This document shows, piece after piece, positions 1 through 11,929 of a stretch of DNA of 64,000 bases. Each line of letters starts with the position of its first letter. Position 1 is the first letter of the stretch. The notes below the pieces were generated by a model. That model searched no databases, had not been told where the DNA came from, and worked only from the letters and a program-made list of their open reading frames with translations. Origin of the DNA: Dipteris shenzhenensis (lineage: Eukaryota > Polypodiophyta > Polypodiopsida > Gleicheniales); NCBI GenBank assembly GCA_047967505.1, contig CM106539.1; one strand, 5' to 3'. The position numbers and the translations under genes are program-made.

Positions 1-363
1 TTGTGGGCTGTGGTTAATTCTAAAAAGAATAGGCAAGGTGGCCTATAAATTAAAATTACCACAGGGTTGTAAGGTGCACCCAGTGTTTCATGTTTCTCGT
101 TTAAAGAAATTTTTGCATACAGGTGACTCACGAATCAAGGGTGTTGTTTTGTTTCAAGAGATGGAGGATAATGCAGGATGCAAACCAACAATAATTTTGC
201 ACCGAGGAACAATGTAAGTACGCAATCGGAAGATACCCACGGTGTTGGTTGCATGGCATGATTTACCTCTATCAGAAGCTACCTTGGAATCCATATATCA
301 GTTACGGAGAGTGTTCCCAGACTTTATATCATCAAGGATGCTGATGCTTGAAGAGGGAAGGAA
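1..363 (+). pseudogene. Ty3/gypsy integrase tail with chromodomain, fragment
   Basis: This stretch matches 9532-9892 almost base for base, which is the 3' end of the pol gene of the gypsy element at 6.4-10.3 kb. The reading covers the GPY/F-like end of integrase (SPRYCGPW in the other copy, here damaged), the [12 protein letters not shown] motif and a chromodomain-like tail (VLVAWHDLPLSEATLES). That order is the hallmark of plant chromoviruses. An in-frame TAG near 217 and a Trp-to-Leu change in the chromodomain show decay. The fragment starts at the window edge, so the rest of the element may lie to the left. It runs straight into a 3' LTR. Confidence 0.85.
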
Positions 364-775
364 TGTTACGCTCAAGTTGAGGCAACATGACCTCGGAAGG
401 GTCAGTCGACATTTTCCTTTGTAAAGGATCAATGTTTGTATTATATTTATTTGGGCTTCATGTAAATGGTCAAAGGGGTTAATGTCAAGGTCCTTGATGA
501 GGGTGACAAGGCACTGATAAGGCTATGGGTCTTAAATGCATTAAGTGGGAAATGTGCCTAGGGGCAAGTGAATAATTGATATCCCAAGAGAGGGGTAGTA
601 AATATGCATTTAAGAGGTACCCTAGAATGAAGACATGTGGCATACTAGATCCATCTAGGGAATTGGGGCTTGGAGGAATATGCAAGCTGGAGCTTTCACG
701 TAGGGTGCTGTTCTGAGAGTCTGCTACCACCGATATTGGCTGGGAGGAAAATCTGAGTGCCTGCCCTGTGACTGA
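364..775 (+). repeat. gypsy 3' LTR, first copy
   Basis: It begins TGTTACGCTCAAG and aligns with the LTR copies at 6429 and 9893. Shared blocks include TTTGGGCTTCATGTAAATG, the GTGCCTAGGGGCAA block and CATACTAGATCCATCTAGGG. The right end is a guess: similarity to the 9893 copy fades after the block GCTACCACC and ends around 775. No target-site duplication could be defined. Confidence 0.75.
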
Positions 776-2330
776 TCATTGAATTGGCAATATGAAGCAG
801 GTTCAAGTATAGTGATTGTTAAAATCACATGTGCAAGACAAAAATCCAAAGAAACTTCATGTGAAATAATGTAACTTGCTAATTCAATGCAATAGGCAAA
901 TTTTCGCTGTCAGAATTCAGACATCAGTTGTGCATCAGATAGTTTTCTGGGCCAAGTGTTAGAATTCAGACATCAGTCAATTAGGTGTGTGCATCAGATA
1001 GTATTCTGGGCCAGCAAACTTTTCAAATGTGAGGAGCAAATACTGCTACACCAACTTACCTGCCATTTCTACTGCCTTTGCTGCTAATAAATCGGTTTTA
1101 ATACAAAGCACAATATATGATAAGTTGTCCGATTGATTCCCCATTTCGTTTAGCCTTTTGATCCAAAGTATTTTTAAATCTGAGCTTGAGCTCCTACCAT
1201 CGAATCTCTTTCTGTCACCTGTTGAAGTAGCAATATGTGCAAATAAACCGCTACAAATAAGCCAAATATACTGGAGAAACACGAAGCATGGGATCTGCTA
1301 GATGCAAAACATATTTACAGGTTTCTGCCTTGCAGTTTCAACTTTCAAGAATATGACTGTTCACAAGCTACTTAATCGTCATTATTGGTAATTGTTCACC
1401 ATGCTGGCTGATGCTGAATTGCTGAAAATGCTCCAAGCCGAGCAACTCACTCATTGAACTAGAGATAAATCACCAGTCTTGAGTTGCTTGCAATAACAAT
1501 CGGCTGCAGAATTGAAAAGAAGCATGAATTTCATGTAACTGATCCACACATGAACAGAAACATACACACTATCGAATTAACATACCATAACATTTTGATG
1601 AAAAGAAAGAGATCGCAAAAAAAGTAACTCCTGAGAGAGAAGCGTAGTCTAATTGTGAATGAAAAAATGAATGGATTGCAGGAAGGAAACACATCAGAAA
1701 TCAAGCAGCATACTGCAATTATGGAGACCGCATGATTGCTTGTAATTGTAACTGCAACGAATTGTGAAGATCTTTGCAATGGCTGGTAAATGGAATGAAG
1801 GTATCGCATGAGATGCACTACTCGGCACCTCGATGTTTTAACCAACTACAATTATAATCAATGGCTATGAAAATAAATAATTCAATCAAATCTGAAATTC
1901 GGCTCTGTAACCCCAATATCCTCAACATCCTATTCTCTGAATTGAGGGTCCCATATCTAACCATACTTTTGGCAAGAATTATGCTTAATGTCTTACATTA
2001 GTCTCAGCCAACTTGATGTTTATGAAGCAAATGTCTTTAATTTTTTAAGATGTCTGATGGACGTTCAAGCACTCTAGGTTTAGTTTGAAAGCTGTGTGAT
2101 ACAAGGGAACATGATATTTTGAACACTGTTGGTGTCAAAAGAATGGCAAATCGACCCAATTTTGTATTTGGGGGATGGAAGCCTCGTGAAACGCTTCTTT
2201 CATATTGGATAAAATGACTTAGAGAGGAGTGCAAGCAAGCTTACTAACTGTACACTTATCATACTAAGCGTATAGTTAGCCCATACTGAAATTTTTTTGG
2301 GTAGGGCTCATAGTGGTCCTGCTATAGGTA
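776..2330. other. AT-rich intergenic DNA, no gene recognised
   Basis: Only short, overlapping open frames on both strands are present and none gives a recognisable protein. A local tandem duplication at 911-1013 is listed separately. Confidence 0.5.
911..1013. repeat. two-copy imperfect tandem duplication, about 50 bp
   Basis: The block AGAATTCAGACATCAG followed by GTGCATCAGATAG and TTCTGGGCCA occurs at about 911-954 and again at about 960-1013. The second copy carries a small insertion. Confidence 0.75.
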
Positions 2331-3599
2331 GAAGACTGTGAAAGGAACTCTTGTCCTGGAGAACTACCCAAACCAGTGTGTAGAGGGATTGTGGCATCTA
2401 GGGTCCGGTCAAGATCCTCTTGCCATGCCTCCGAGATTGCTTGCATCTTGTTGCTTGGACACTCTTAGGTGGACATGGGTGCTCAACCTCTCCTTGGGCT
2501 ACTGGGGGGGCCGACTTCATACCCCCATGGATGTGTTGGAACTTATCTTTGCTCTAGGGGTTGGCTTGGACGAGGCTGCTTGAGATAGGTGGCCACGTTC
2601 TCGTGAAGCTCCGCATCAGTGATGATCCCTTTCTCATGTGAGAGGGGTTGCCATGAAGATCCATAGGTAAGATTGCTGCCACTGCCCTCTTGTGCAAGGT
2701 GTGCTCCTTGGGAGCCCCTACCGGAGCAGGAGCTTCCAAGGTTCCAAGCCCAGAGCTAGACCCCTGACAATAAGCTTCCCCAACATGGCTCTGCTCTACA
2801 TCTCTGGAGGAATGAGACCCAGGCCTCCCTCTGCCTAGGGGAAAGGACCACTATCTTCTAGGTGACCCTAGCCCAGGTATTTCACGTACCGTCCAAAAGA
2901 AAATTGTACACCAAGTGCATCAGCTGCCCCATGTAACCCCCCAGTGAAAGCACCAACACGAGGCAATGAACCAGACCGTCACCAAAAGGACTTGGTTCAC
3001 TGCCAAAACTCTCCTTGCCAAAGAGAGCATGGCTGAGATCCATTAGAGGACCTTGTGCCGAACACACTCTCTATGATGTGGAAATTCGTTGCTCTTTGAA
3101 ATACCCAATCCCACCTGAAAACCCAAGTATTTCACTGTTTGGTCTTGGTGAATCCAACAAAAGGTAAATCCTCCCCTCTTTTTGGGAGAGCCCTTGTCAT
3201 GGCTGTTCCAGATGTAACACAATAGAAGAGTGGTCCTGTCACATGCACCCCTGCACTTGGGTGCAAAGTGACACACTGGCTACATCGACAAGTGCATAAT
3301 AGTTCCCTAATAGGAGATTTTGTCGTATGTTGTGACCTCTTTGTGAGCCCTTGTCCAGGGATAGTCAGGCACAAGCTACGTAAGTCAGTCTCTCAGCCTT
3401 AGGTCAAGTCGGAAGATCAGTCCTTGTTCACTAGTACCTTTTGGAGAACCGTAGGGTATTGTTTCCGTCTTAGGTTTAGGGATAGGTTTAGGTCTAGGTC
3501 CAGCCTAGGATAGGAGCCCTTCTGGGCCCCCTCAGGGCTGGAACAAGTGAAGAGAATGGCAGGGGAAGGGCTGCCTTTATAGGTTACCCTGCACCCCTC
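2331..3599. other. GC-richer retroelement-like non-coding DNA
   Basis: This stretch is clearly more GC-rich than its surroundings and has no convincing gene. Its mixture of CCTAGG, GGGCC and CAGCC words resembles the copia LTR DNA at 10.5-14.0 kb and the GC-rich block at 42.0-42.5 kb, so decayed LTR sequence is the likeliest origin. I could not define ends. Confidence 0.3.
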
Positions 3600-3705
3600 C
3601 CTAGGGCTGCCTTTATGGGGCCTAGTGCTGCCTTTACGGGGCCTAGGGCTGCATTTATGGGGCCTAGTGCTGCCATTTATGGGGCCTAGGGCTGCCTTTA
3701 TGGGG
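3600..3705. repeat. minisatellite, five units of 21-22 bp
   Basis: Units of the form CCTAGGGCTGCCTTTATGGG start at 3600, 3621, 3642, 3663 and 3685. They alternate CCTAGGG and CCTAGTG at the start. Reading frames through it give repetitive peptides that are not real genes. Confidence 0.9.
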
Positions 3706-4977
3706 CCAGCCAACCAGCCCCTCCCAACCTATTTGCACACTGATTCAAGGGTTAGTGTGACACTATTTGAGCTTCTTGCTCCTTTCTAAATGGATCACTA
3801 CTGTGACATGATGTTGGGGGTAATAAACGTCACGCATCTCTTCACTTCCTACTGCTTTCGAACTGAGTGATAGAGATATTCATCACTGGGAAAGGGACAT
3901 AAAAAATAAGCTTTTATACCAAGAGACCACACCATACTATCCTCCCTTAGATGAGAATGAAGATGGTAACATTCCAATTGATGTTGCACTCAAGCATAGG
4001 GAGAAGGAAAGGATCAGCGGAGGTCATAATCTCAACAAGTCGGTCTGCGCCAAAGAGAAGAGCGATACGTTGTTGAAAGAAGATCTTGCGGCTCAACATG
4101 ACATGAACTGATATATATCGAGGAGTTCGAAGGGGCTGATTGGGTCGGATGGGTAGGTTCCGAGGAAACATTGCACCTCCTTCATAGACACCTTTACACT
4201 TAGCTCAAAACACTCTCCAAACTGTCATAAGACACAGAGACCCATAACTTTCAGCAGAGACATGATATAAAATATTCAATCACATATTGAGATGCACCTT
4301 GAAATGGGCTTCGCTCTGATATAAGTTTCGTAAGAAACAAAGAAGCGGTTGGAAAGATATGGGCAGTTTACTGGACGGGGGTAAAAACTGTCTTTAAAAA
4401 AAAACAGTCACACACAGAGAGTTATAGATTTTTGGTTTGACGTCTAATACAATAACTGAAGACATAGGATGATGCTCCTTGAATAGAGCTTCGCGTTGAT
4501 ATAAGTTTCGTCCAAATCGGACCGCCAAGCGAAAAGTTATGAGCAAAATACTGACAGGGGGTCAAATTGTCAGGAAAAACACCTACTTCTACTGGTGCCG
4601 ACTTGGGAGAATACTACCTCCATGCTTAGACTTCATCGACGATCCAAGTCCCATAGAGGTCGCTTAGGAGGAAAGGAAGAACCCCCTTTGTGGCTTGGGA
4701 AATAGATAAACCATTTATGCGTAATAGCGGCCGAATAGACAACACTTTTAAGCACTTTGGAAGAGAAAACAATGGAAAAAAAGGAAAGAGACACTCAAGA
4801 GAGAGAACCTAAAGTGACCGTCATTACCAATAGAGTGAGACTCCACTCCAATGCAACTCAAAATACTACAAACACAAGGGAGAAGAAGAGGTTTCATACG
4901 TACAAGAGGGAGCGGAAGCTCCAAGAGTACTCATAGAGAGAGAATGAACTAGAGAGAGATAGACTCAAGAGTCTACA
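3706..4977. other. intergenic DNA with a diverged duplication
   Basis: No gene is recognised. Two diverged copies of a segment of roughly 190 bp lie at about 4275-4390 and 4465-4575. They share GCTTCG, TTGATATAAGTTTCG or CTGATATAAGTTTCG, and GGGGGT followed by AACTGTC or AAATTGTC. Such text is typical of old LTR debris. Confidence 0.4.
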
Positions 4978-5081
4978 TAAGAGAAGGTGTGCCATATTCA
5001 CTTACAAGGATTATTCTCGAGATCAACTGTAAGAGAAGGTGTGCCATATTCACTTACAAGGATTATTCTCGAGATCAGCTG
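4978..5081. repeat. 52-bp tandem duplication
   Basis: 4978-5029 and 5030-5081 differ at a single position (GATCAACTG versus GATCAGCTG), so the duplication is recent. Confidence 0.95.
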
Positions 5082-5127
5082 TACTTATTCTATATACGTA
5101 CATCTATCCTTATGTGCCATATTCATA

Positions 5128-5530
5128 TGATTAGACTTATTCTATTCTTACAAAGGTATATTTTTCTATCACCTTAGCGGACATGCAAATTCTTTGAATT
5201 TTCGTCCAAGTGGTGATCAGCTGTTCACAACATCGATTTATCTTACGCGGGTGCAGAAGCCCCATTGGTCTTTAGAACAACAAAAAAACTAAATTTGTAT
5301 GATTGGACTTATTCTAGTCTTACAAAGGTATATTTTTCTATCACCTTAGCGGACATGCAAATTCTTTGAATTTTCGTCCAAGTGGTGATTAGCTGTTCAA
5401 CTACATCGTTTTATCTTACGGGGGTGCAGAAGCCCCAATAGCTAATTTTGGTCTTTAGAACAACAAAAAAACTAAATTTGTATGATTGGACTTATTCTAG
5501 TCTTACAAAGGTATATTGTTCTCGAGATTA
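5128..5530. repeat. 172-183 bp tandem repeat, two full units and a partial third
   Basis: Units start with ATGATTGGACTTATTCTAG or a close variant near 5128, 5300 and 5482. Each full unit contains CACCTTAGCGGACATGCAAA and GGTGCAGAAGCCCC. The third stops after about 45 bp. Confidence 0.9.
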
Positions 5531-6428
5531 CGATCGGCCGTAGTGCAGTGGGGTTGAGTGGGTCTCAGTTCTTTCCAGGCATAATTCATAATGATCAATT
5601 ATGATAACATAACATCCGGTAGAGAACATAGGGGCTTGATTTCCCTTAGCCTTGTATGGTTTAATACTCCATGTTTTCTCCAAAATACTCGCAAGGACTT
5701 GAGAGGTATTTCTGTGGTTAATTCATTAGATTCATTGGATCTGATGTCTTAGGGAGACTTTTTTAGGGTACAACAGTGAAGTCATTAGGACCAGATGTCC
5801 AAGCATACTCAGTAGTTATTCTATTTTATGTCCACAGGGGAGGCACAAGAGTTGATCCATCAGGTCTACTCCTAGAAGGGTTCAATAGGTATTCTCTTCC
5901 GTTTTGGTCATTCCAACTAGTTGAGCTATTTAGGTAGATCAGTTAGCTGTTGTAGAGGCATCGACCTTTGTGGGAGGATGTGGTTGGGAATCACCTACTT
6001 TATCTTTAACATGACCCACAGAACTCGTTAACTCCTTTCATTGGAAGCAGAAGTAATTGGTCTCGAAGTAGCTAATAAGTTGCTTCCTTGGTTGCATTAG
6101 GTGGACATTATTGTACGCATCCCAATACTAGTGTTTGTTCTCTCTAAGACAATGCACCCGCTAATGATGATGACCGGGAGCATTTCCTTTGTTCATGTCT
6201 TTTGGACCATCAAAAGTATTCCTCCATTAGTTTTGACAATTATTAACATGGCACTAATGGTCTATCTCCCCATTTCGGAGCAATTTTTAGGTCTATTTTA
6301 CTGTTTTCAACAGAATATACAAATGGACGTAAGTAGCCTCTTGAGAAGTACTTCCATGCACATTGAAGAGCCTCAATGGGTTCAAGCCTATAGAGAAGGC
6401 AAGAAAGGACACAAACCAAGGCGTCTGA
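5531..6428. other. intergenic DNA before the gypsy element, nothing recognised
   Basis: A 128-codon open frame at 6101-6487 runs into the LTR and has no recognisable domain. It is most likely chance. Confidence 0.4.
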
Positions 6429-6729
6429 TGTTACGCTCAAGTCGAGGTAACATGACCTCGGAAGGGTCAATCGGCATTTTTCTTTAAAGAATCAATGTTT
6501 GTATTATATTTGTTTGGGCTTCATGTAAATGATCAAAAAAGGAGTAAAGGTCAAGGTCCTTGGTGCGGGTGATATGGCACTAGACTAGGTGGATCTAAGA
6601 CTAAGGGACCTAAATGCATGAAATGTGCCTAGGGGCAAATGTTTCAAAGTTATCCCAAGAGAGGGGTAAATGATGCATTAAGGAGGGACCCTAAATTGAG
6701 GACATGTGGCATACTAGATCCATCTAGGG
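6429..6729 (+). repeat. gypsy 5' LTR, truncated at its 3' side
   Basis: It starts TGTTACGCTCAAG and matches 364-660 and 9893-10140. Similarity stops abruptly at CATCTAGGG, where pol sequence begins. Confidence 0.85.
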
Positions 6730-9700
6730 CTGAAGTATGGGACCAAAGGGTTACCTAGTAAAGCTTGATTTTGAAATGACTAAGCATGCTTCTGCGGACA
6801 TAGCCCTGGGTAAGGCTTGGCATTCTAGGAGGAATCCAGCCATAGATTGGAAAAAGCACATTTATCAATTCAAGATGAATGATGTGCTGTATGTCTTACG
6901 AGGTGAAAAGGATATACCTCAAGGACCGTTGGTTTCCGTGATGGAAATTCGAGAAGCTCAAGAAGAGTTTTTGTTTCTTTGTACAGCATCGGTAGAGCCG
7001 ATTGATGATTCTTCGGATAGCACTAATGTTGTCCAAAATGGAGAGATGGCCAAGCTGGCTTATCAAATAGCGGAGGAGTTCTCTGATTGTTTTAGGGATG
7101 AGCTACCTTATGGGTTACCTCCAGAGCGGAATGTTTAGCATAAGATTAAACTAATCGCGGGGGCAGAACCTGTAAATAGACCTCCTTATAGGTTGAGTTT
7201 TACTGAAGAGGCGGAGGTGCGAAGACAGCTGGAAGAATACCTCAAGTTGGGGCAGATTTAACCAAGTTTCTCACCTTTTGCTTCTTTAGTGATATTAAAG
7301 AAGAAGAAAGATGATACTTTTCGCCTCTGTATAGATTACAGAGCATTGAATAATATCACTATTAAGCACATGTATCCGATGGCTTGGATCGGGCTGTAAT
7401 TTTCAGTAAGATAGATCTTAAGTGTGGCTATCATCAGATCCGTATTAGAGCCGAGGATGTGCATAAAACCGCTTTTAGAAGCAGGTTTGGACATTATGAG
7501 TTTTTGGTAATGCCCTTTGGACTTACCAATGCTCCAGCTACATTCGTCATGCTTATGAATGATTTACTAACGGAAAGTTTGCAGTACACTTTATTGACGA
7601 TATTCTGGTATTCAGTAAAAGTATTACTGAGCATCACGAACACTTAAGAATAGTGTTCAGTACTTTGAGGAAAGCCAGTCTTTATGTAAATAAAAAGAAA
7701 ACTATACTGCGTATGGTAAGACTTGAATATTTAGGATTCATAATTACTCCTAAGGGGGTAGAAATGGATCCAAAAAAAGTGGCTGCGATACTGACTTGGC
7801 CAATCCCTTAGAGTTTGACCGCTTTGCGATCATTCTTGGGATTTGTCCAATTTTATCGAAGGCATATCAAAGGATATTCCGAAATAGTATCGCCATTGAC
7901 TGATTTGACCTCAGATAAAGTATCTTTTATATGGGGGTGGAATCAATAGGAAAGTTTTAACACCATAAAACAAGCTGTGGTCTCAGGACCGGTGTTAAAA
8001 ATAGTTGATCCCCAGAAACCGTTTTTCCTTGAAACCGATGCAAGTGGCATTGCGGTAGCAGCAGTTCTTCTTCAAGAGGGAAGGCCAGTAGCCTTTGAAA
8101 GCAAGAAGCTTTCTTCCTCTCAACGAAATTGGCTAACTCATGAATTAGAGTTGTATACTGTTGTCCATGCTCTGAAAACATGGAGACAATATTTATATGG
8201 GTCAGAGTTTTATGTTGATGTTGATCACGATACTCTGAAACATTTTTGTAAACAACCTGACTTGAGAGGCCGCCAAGCTAGGTGGGCAGAACTCATGTAG
8301 GAGTTTAACTTGACGATTCGGTACCGAAGAGGGAAGGATAATAAAGTTGCTCATGCGTTGTCACGCATTATGCATAACATGAGTTTCACGGTATTAGAGA
8401 GTGCTCTAATGACCAAGATTAGAGAAACTCAAAAGCTGGACGAGTTCGTCCAGAGCCTTTGGCCTAAGGCTCATGTGTTCAAACCCGAGGAAAAGGATGA
8501 CTTGGCATCCAGAAAAGGCCAAACTTATGCAAGATATGCCATAAGGGATGGTATGCTGAAAAGAAATGGCAAGGTACTAGTACCTAATCAGAATGATCTC
8601 AGGCAGAGAGTCATTCGACAATGCCATGATAGCCCATGTGCGGGACATCCAGGAGTCGAGAAGACATATAATCTCGTGAAGCGAGATTTCTTTTGGCCAA
8701 AGATGAAAAAGCATATTCATGAATATGTGACACGTTGTTTTTCGTGTCAGGTAAGTAAGGCAAAGCGGGTGAAGCCACTCGGACTTTTACAGCCCTTGGA
8801 GATACCACTAGGTAAGTAGGAGAGCATTTCCATGGACTTTATTGTAGGTCTGCCTACGACACAAGGTAGATATGATTCTATCCTTGTGGTGATTGATCGT
8901 CTTACCAAGATGGCTCACTTCATTACAACTACAGAGTCTATTAGTGCTCCGCAAGTGGTGGATTTGTTTATTAGACATATATTTCGTTTGCATGGATTAC
9001 CCAAATTCATAGTGTCAGATAGAGATGTCAAATTTACTGGTCATTTTTGGACTACGGTATTTGAGACACTAAGGACTGAGTTGGGAATGAGTAGTGGGGA
9101 TCATCCAGAAACGGATGGTCAGACGGAAAGAATCAACCAAATTTTAGAGGATATGCTTAGAGCATATGTGTCATTGAGGCAACATACATGGGACAAGTGG
9201 TTGCCATTGTTAGAGTTTGCCTACAATGATAGAAAACATTGCTCTACAGGGTTCAGTCCGTTTGAGTTGAACTATGGTTATAGGCCAACGAATCCAACTA
9301 TAGTTGGAATACCTCAGAAAGTACCTAGTGTCGCGAACTTTGTGGTTCAGATGCGGGAGATGCTAGTACTTGTGAGAGCTAACATCCGCCAAGCTATGGA
9401 TAGAGCTAAGGCGTATGTGGATGAAAATCGATCCGCTAGAGAATTTAAGGAAGGAGAAAAAGTTTTTCTCAGAGTTCCTTCGCACTCTAATCTTTGACTG
9501 CAGGAGAGTGTGCTAAGTTATCACCTCGATATTGTGGGCCATGGTTAATTCTAAAAAGAATAGGCAAGGTAGTCTATAAATTAAAATTGCCACAGGGTTG
9601 TAAGGTGCATCCAGTGTTTCATGTTTCTCGCTTAAAGAAATTTTTGCAAACAGGTGACTCACTAATCGAAGGTGTTGTTTTGTTTCAGGAGATAGAGGAT

Positions 9701-9880
9701 AATGCAAGATGCAAACCAACAAGAATCCTAGACCGAGGAACAATGCAAGTGCGCAATCGGAAGATACCCACGGTGTTGGTTGCATGGCATGGTCTACCTC
9801 TATCAGAAGCTACCTGGGAATCCGTATACCAGTTACGGAGAGTGTTCCCAGACTTTATCATCGAGGACGCTGATGTTTGA
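6730..9880 (+). pseudogene. gypsy pol: protease end, RT, RNase H, integrase, chromodomain
   Basis: In order: a protease C-terminus with NPAIDWKKH (about 6830); reverse transcriptase with [26 protein letters not shown] and the catalytic FIDD at 7590; RNase H starting near FLETDASG; the integrase HHCC finger near 8625-8750 (HDSP...HPG...CFSC); the integrase core with SMDFIVGLP, VSDRD and TDGQTERIN; the integrase tail and chromodomain. Breaks include stops at 7136, about 7258, 7809, 7947, 8298 and 8817, a frameshift near 7565-7590 inside RT with a few residues missing, and a shift near 9490. Codons around the breaks still follow the family, so decay is fairly recent. It makes no working polyprotein. 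Confidence 0.92.
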
Positions 9881-9892
9881 AGAGGGAAGGAA

Positions 9893-10260
9893 TGATACGC
9901 TCAAGTCGAGGTAACATGACTTGTTTGGGCTTCATGTAAATGATCAAAAAAGGAATAAAGATCAAGGTCCTTAGTGCGGGTGACATGGCACTAGACTAGG
10001 TGGATCTAAGGCTAAGGGACCTAAATGCATGAAATGTGCCTAGGGGCAAATGTTTCAAAGTTATCCCAAGAGAGGGGTAAATGATGCATTAAGGAGGGAC
10101 CCTAAATTGAGGACATGTGGCATACTAGATCCATCTAGGGAGTTTTGGGGCTCGTTGGAATTAAGTAAGCAAAAAGCTTTTACGAAAATGTATTCTTCTG
10201 ATTCAGCAGAAAAGCTTGCTACCACCAGGATAAACTTAGTGCTTGTGCCCGTGATTTAAT
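9893..10260 (+). repeat. gypsy 3' LTR, second copy
   Basis: It starts TGATACGCTCAAG and has an internal deletion of about 55 bp near 9920 relative to the copies at 364 and 6429. The right boundary is approximate. Confidence 0.75.
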
Positions 10261-10454
10261 GTAAAGCACAAAAAAAAATCAGTTCGGAATGTTTCATCTG
10301 ATTTATCAGGTAAGCTCCTAGCTAATACTCCCACACCTGCATGAAGATGAAATGACAGGCACTCGCACATAGCACCTCCTTCGGTTCCAAAAGCCCCTTT
10401 TCTTACAAGAGTCTTTCTTTTTTCATAAGATGCCAAATGTATGTATGCCCAAGG

Positions 10455-11045
10455 TGTTAGAAATTACCCAACAGAGGGTACGCACAGCGGAAGACTGATA
10501 GTATTACCCAGGAGCTCACACAGTGTGGTGTGGGGTGTGGAATCACAAACTTATTAACTTCATGTGCATAGATGTGCAAGCCAGTAAATAGACAATGCTC
10601 AGAGACAAATATAGAAGCAACACTTTATATTTCCGTCCGTCCACAAAGTAGGACAGGATACAATACCAAAAGGTTCTCCTACTAGATGTCAAGCACTTCT
10701 AGATCTCTGAGCCTGCATGCTCCACCTCAAGCGTATGTAGACTCTCTCTCTCTAGAGTGTTCTTCACAACCTTGCTACTCTGAGTGTAGCCTAGGTAGGC
10801 AGCCCTCCAAGCTCAGTCTGCAGCTCTTCCTTCTCTCTTGGTCCTCCGGGAATAGGCTCCAAGAGTAGGTCTCCTGCTGCTCCTAACTGCTTGGCTTTTG
10901 CTGCTCTTGAAGATGTGAAATGAGGCCAAGGGGCCTCTCCTTTTATAGGCCCCCAAGGGGGCTGGCAAAAAGCCGACCAGCCTGCCCATTCTGGCCGACC
11001 AGTCTGTGGCTGGTCCAGCCTTGTTAGGGCTCACAGAGTGGGGCC
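10455..11045 (-). repeat. copia 3' LTR (left copy)
   Basis: It starts TGTTAGAAATTACCCAA on the plus strand and matches 13090-14003 throughout, apart from an insertion of about 320 bp in the other copy. Confidence 0.85.
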
Positions 11046-11516
11046 TTTTTGGCACACTCTTCTAGGGGTCGTAGTCCTCTGGAATACTTTGATGTCAAAA
11101 TCTTTTCCTGGCTTTTCATCCAGTGGCTCTTGCTTCACCAGGTCCGGTTCTGTTTCTGCACACCATCCTGGTACACAGGTCCGTCTCTGGTAGCAGCTCC
11201 TGGCGCCACCTCCTTCAGTCACGTTCTCGCCTTTGAACTCGAGCAATCCAGCTGTCACGATCTTCCAGCTGTCGCCCTCATAATGAGTGAACAATCTGGA
11301 GTCTTCCAAGCACCATGCTCTGAGGGTCTGTGTCAACCCATCCTTCATTTGGCAAGGTTTGCAACCAATGAATATTTCCGAGCTCTCAAGCAGGTACTCT
11401 TCTGGCTTTAGTACTCTTTGTCCATCATCTTCTAGCAATCTGCGTCCGAGATTTGAAGAAGCACCCACACTTCCCCTTCTGCCTTCGAAGAAGGCCAATT
11501 CCTTCCAATCTCGCAT
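11031..11516 (-). CDS. unrecognised frame inside the copia element
   Basis: This 161-codon open frame lies between the gag remnant and the 3' LTR on the element's coding strand. I see no protease, integrase or reverse transcriptase motif. It overlaps the LTR edge by about 15 bases. A second open stretch at 11520-11927 continues the gag region. Both may be residual non-coding interior, or a lineage-specific piece of a gag-only element. Confidence 0.25.
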   Translation of the reverse strand: MRDWKELAFFEGRRGSVGASSNLGRRLLEDDGQRVLKPEEYLLESSEIFIGCKPCQMKDGLTQTLRAWCLEDSRLFTHYEGDSWKIVTAGLLEFKGENVTEGGGARSCYQRRTCVPGWCAETEPDLVKQEPLDEKPGKDFDIKVFQRTTTPRRVCQKGPTL

Positions 11517-11929
11517 TACCTAAGACAAATGAAGAGCAGAGTCTCTCCACAACATGCTATAAAGGCTCAAATGAAGAACATCAAGTACATAGACCGTCGT
11601 ACTGCTTGTGTGCTTGCTGTGAAAGCAAACCATGCACCTCATCGAGGCGCCCACCAATAGCTTGTGTAATCCTGTACTGTCCCCTTCTGAAGTACAGCAT
11701 CCATCTGAACATGAGACCCCAGGGCACTTCATGGAATCCACCCTCGTGTTAGTGTCAACAACCACGCACCTGGAAGGTACCAAGCACTCCATGCTGTCCT
11801 TCACCTTCACTGACTTCTCGTCGACCCACATCTCAATGTCAGACATCCTCACTGTTGTTTCTAGGTCAACATATTTGACCTCGGTAACACATAGAGATGT
11901 CACCAGGAACAACTCTTCGATTATCACAT

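Larger units (their letters stand above)
6429..10260 (+). mobile_element. Ty3/gypsy chromovirus, deleted and decayed copy
   Basis: The copy is bounded by a left LTR fragment at 6429-6729 and a right LTR at 9893 to about 10260. Between them is pol only, in the order protease end, reverse transcriptase, RNase H, integrase, chromodomain. The text jumps from within the LTR (CCATCTAGGG at 6729) straight into the protease end, so one deletion removed the LTR 3' end, primer-binding site, gag and protease N-terminus. Stops and frameshifts make it non-autonomous. Its tail and LTR are near-identical to 1-775. Confidence 0.9.

Noticed and set aside
6737-7138. Independent gene starting with ATG at 6737
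   Set aside because: The reading is the protease C-terminus of gypsy pol. The ATG falls at a deletion junction.
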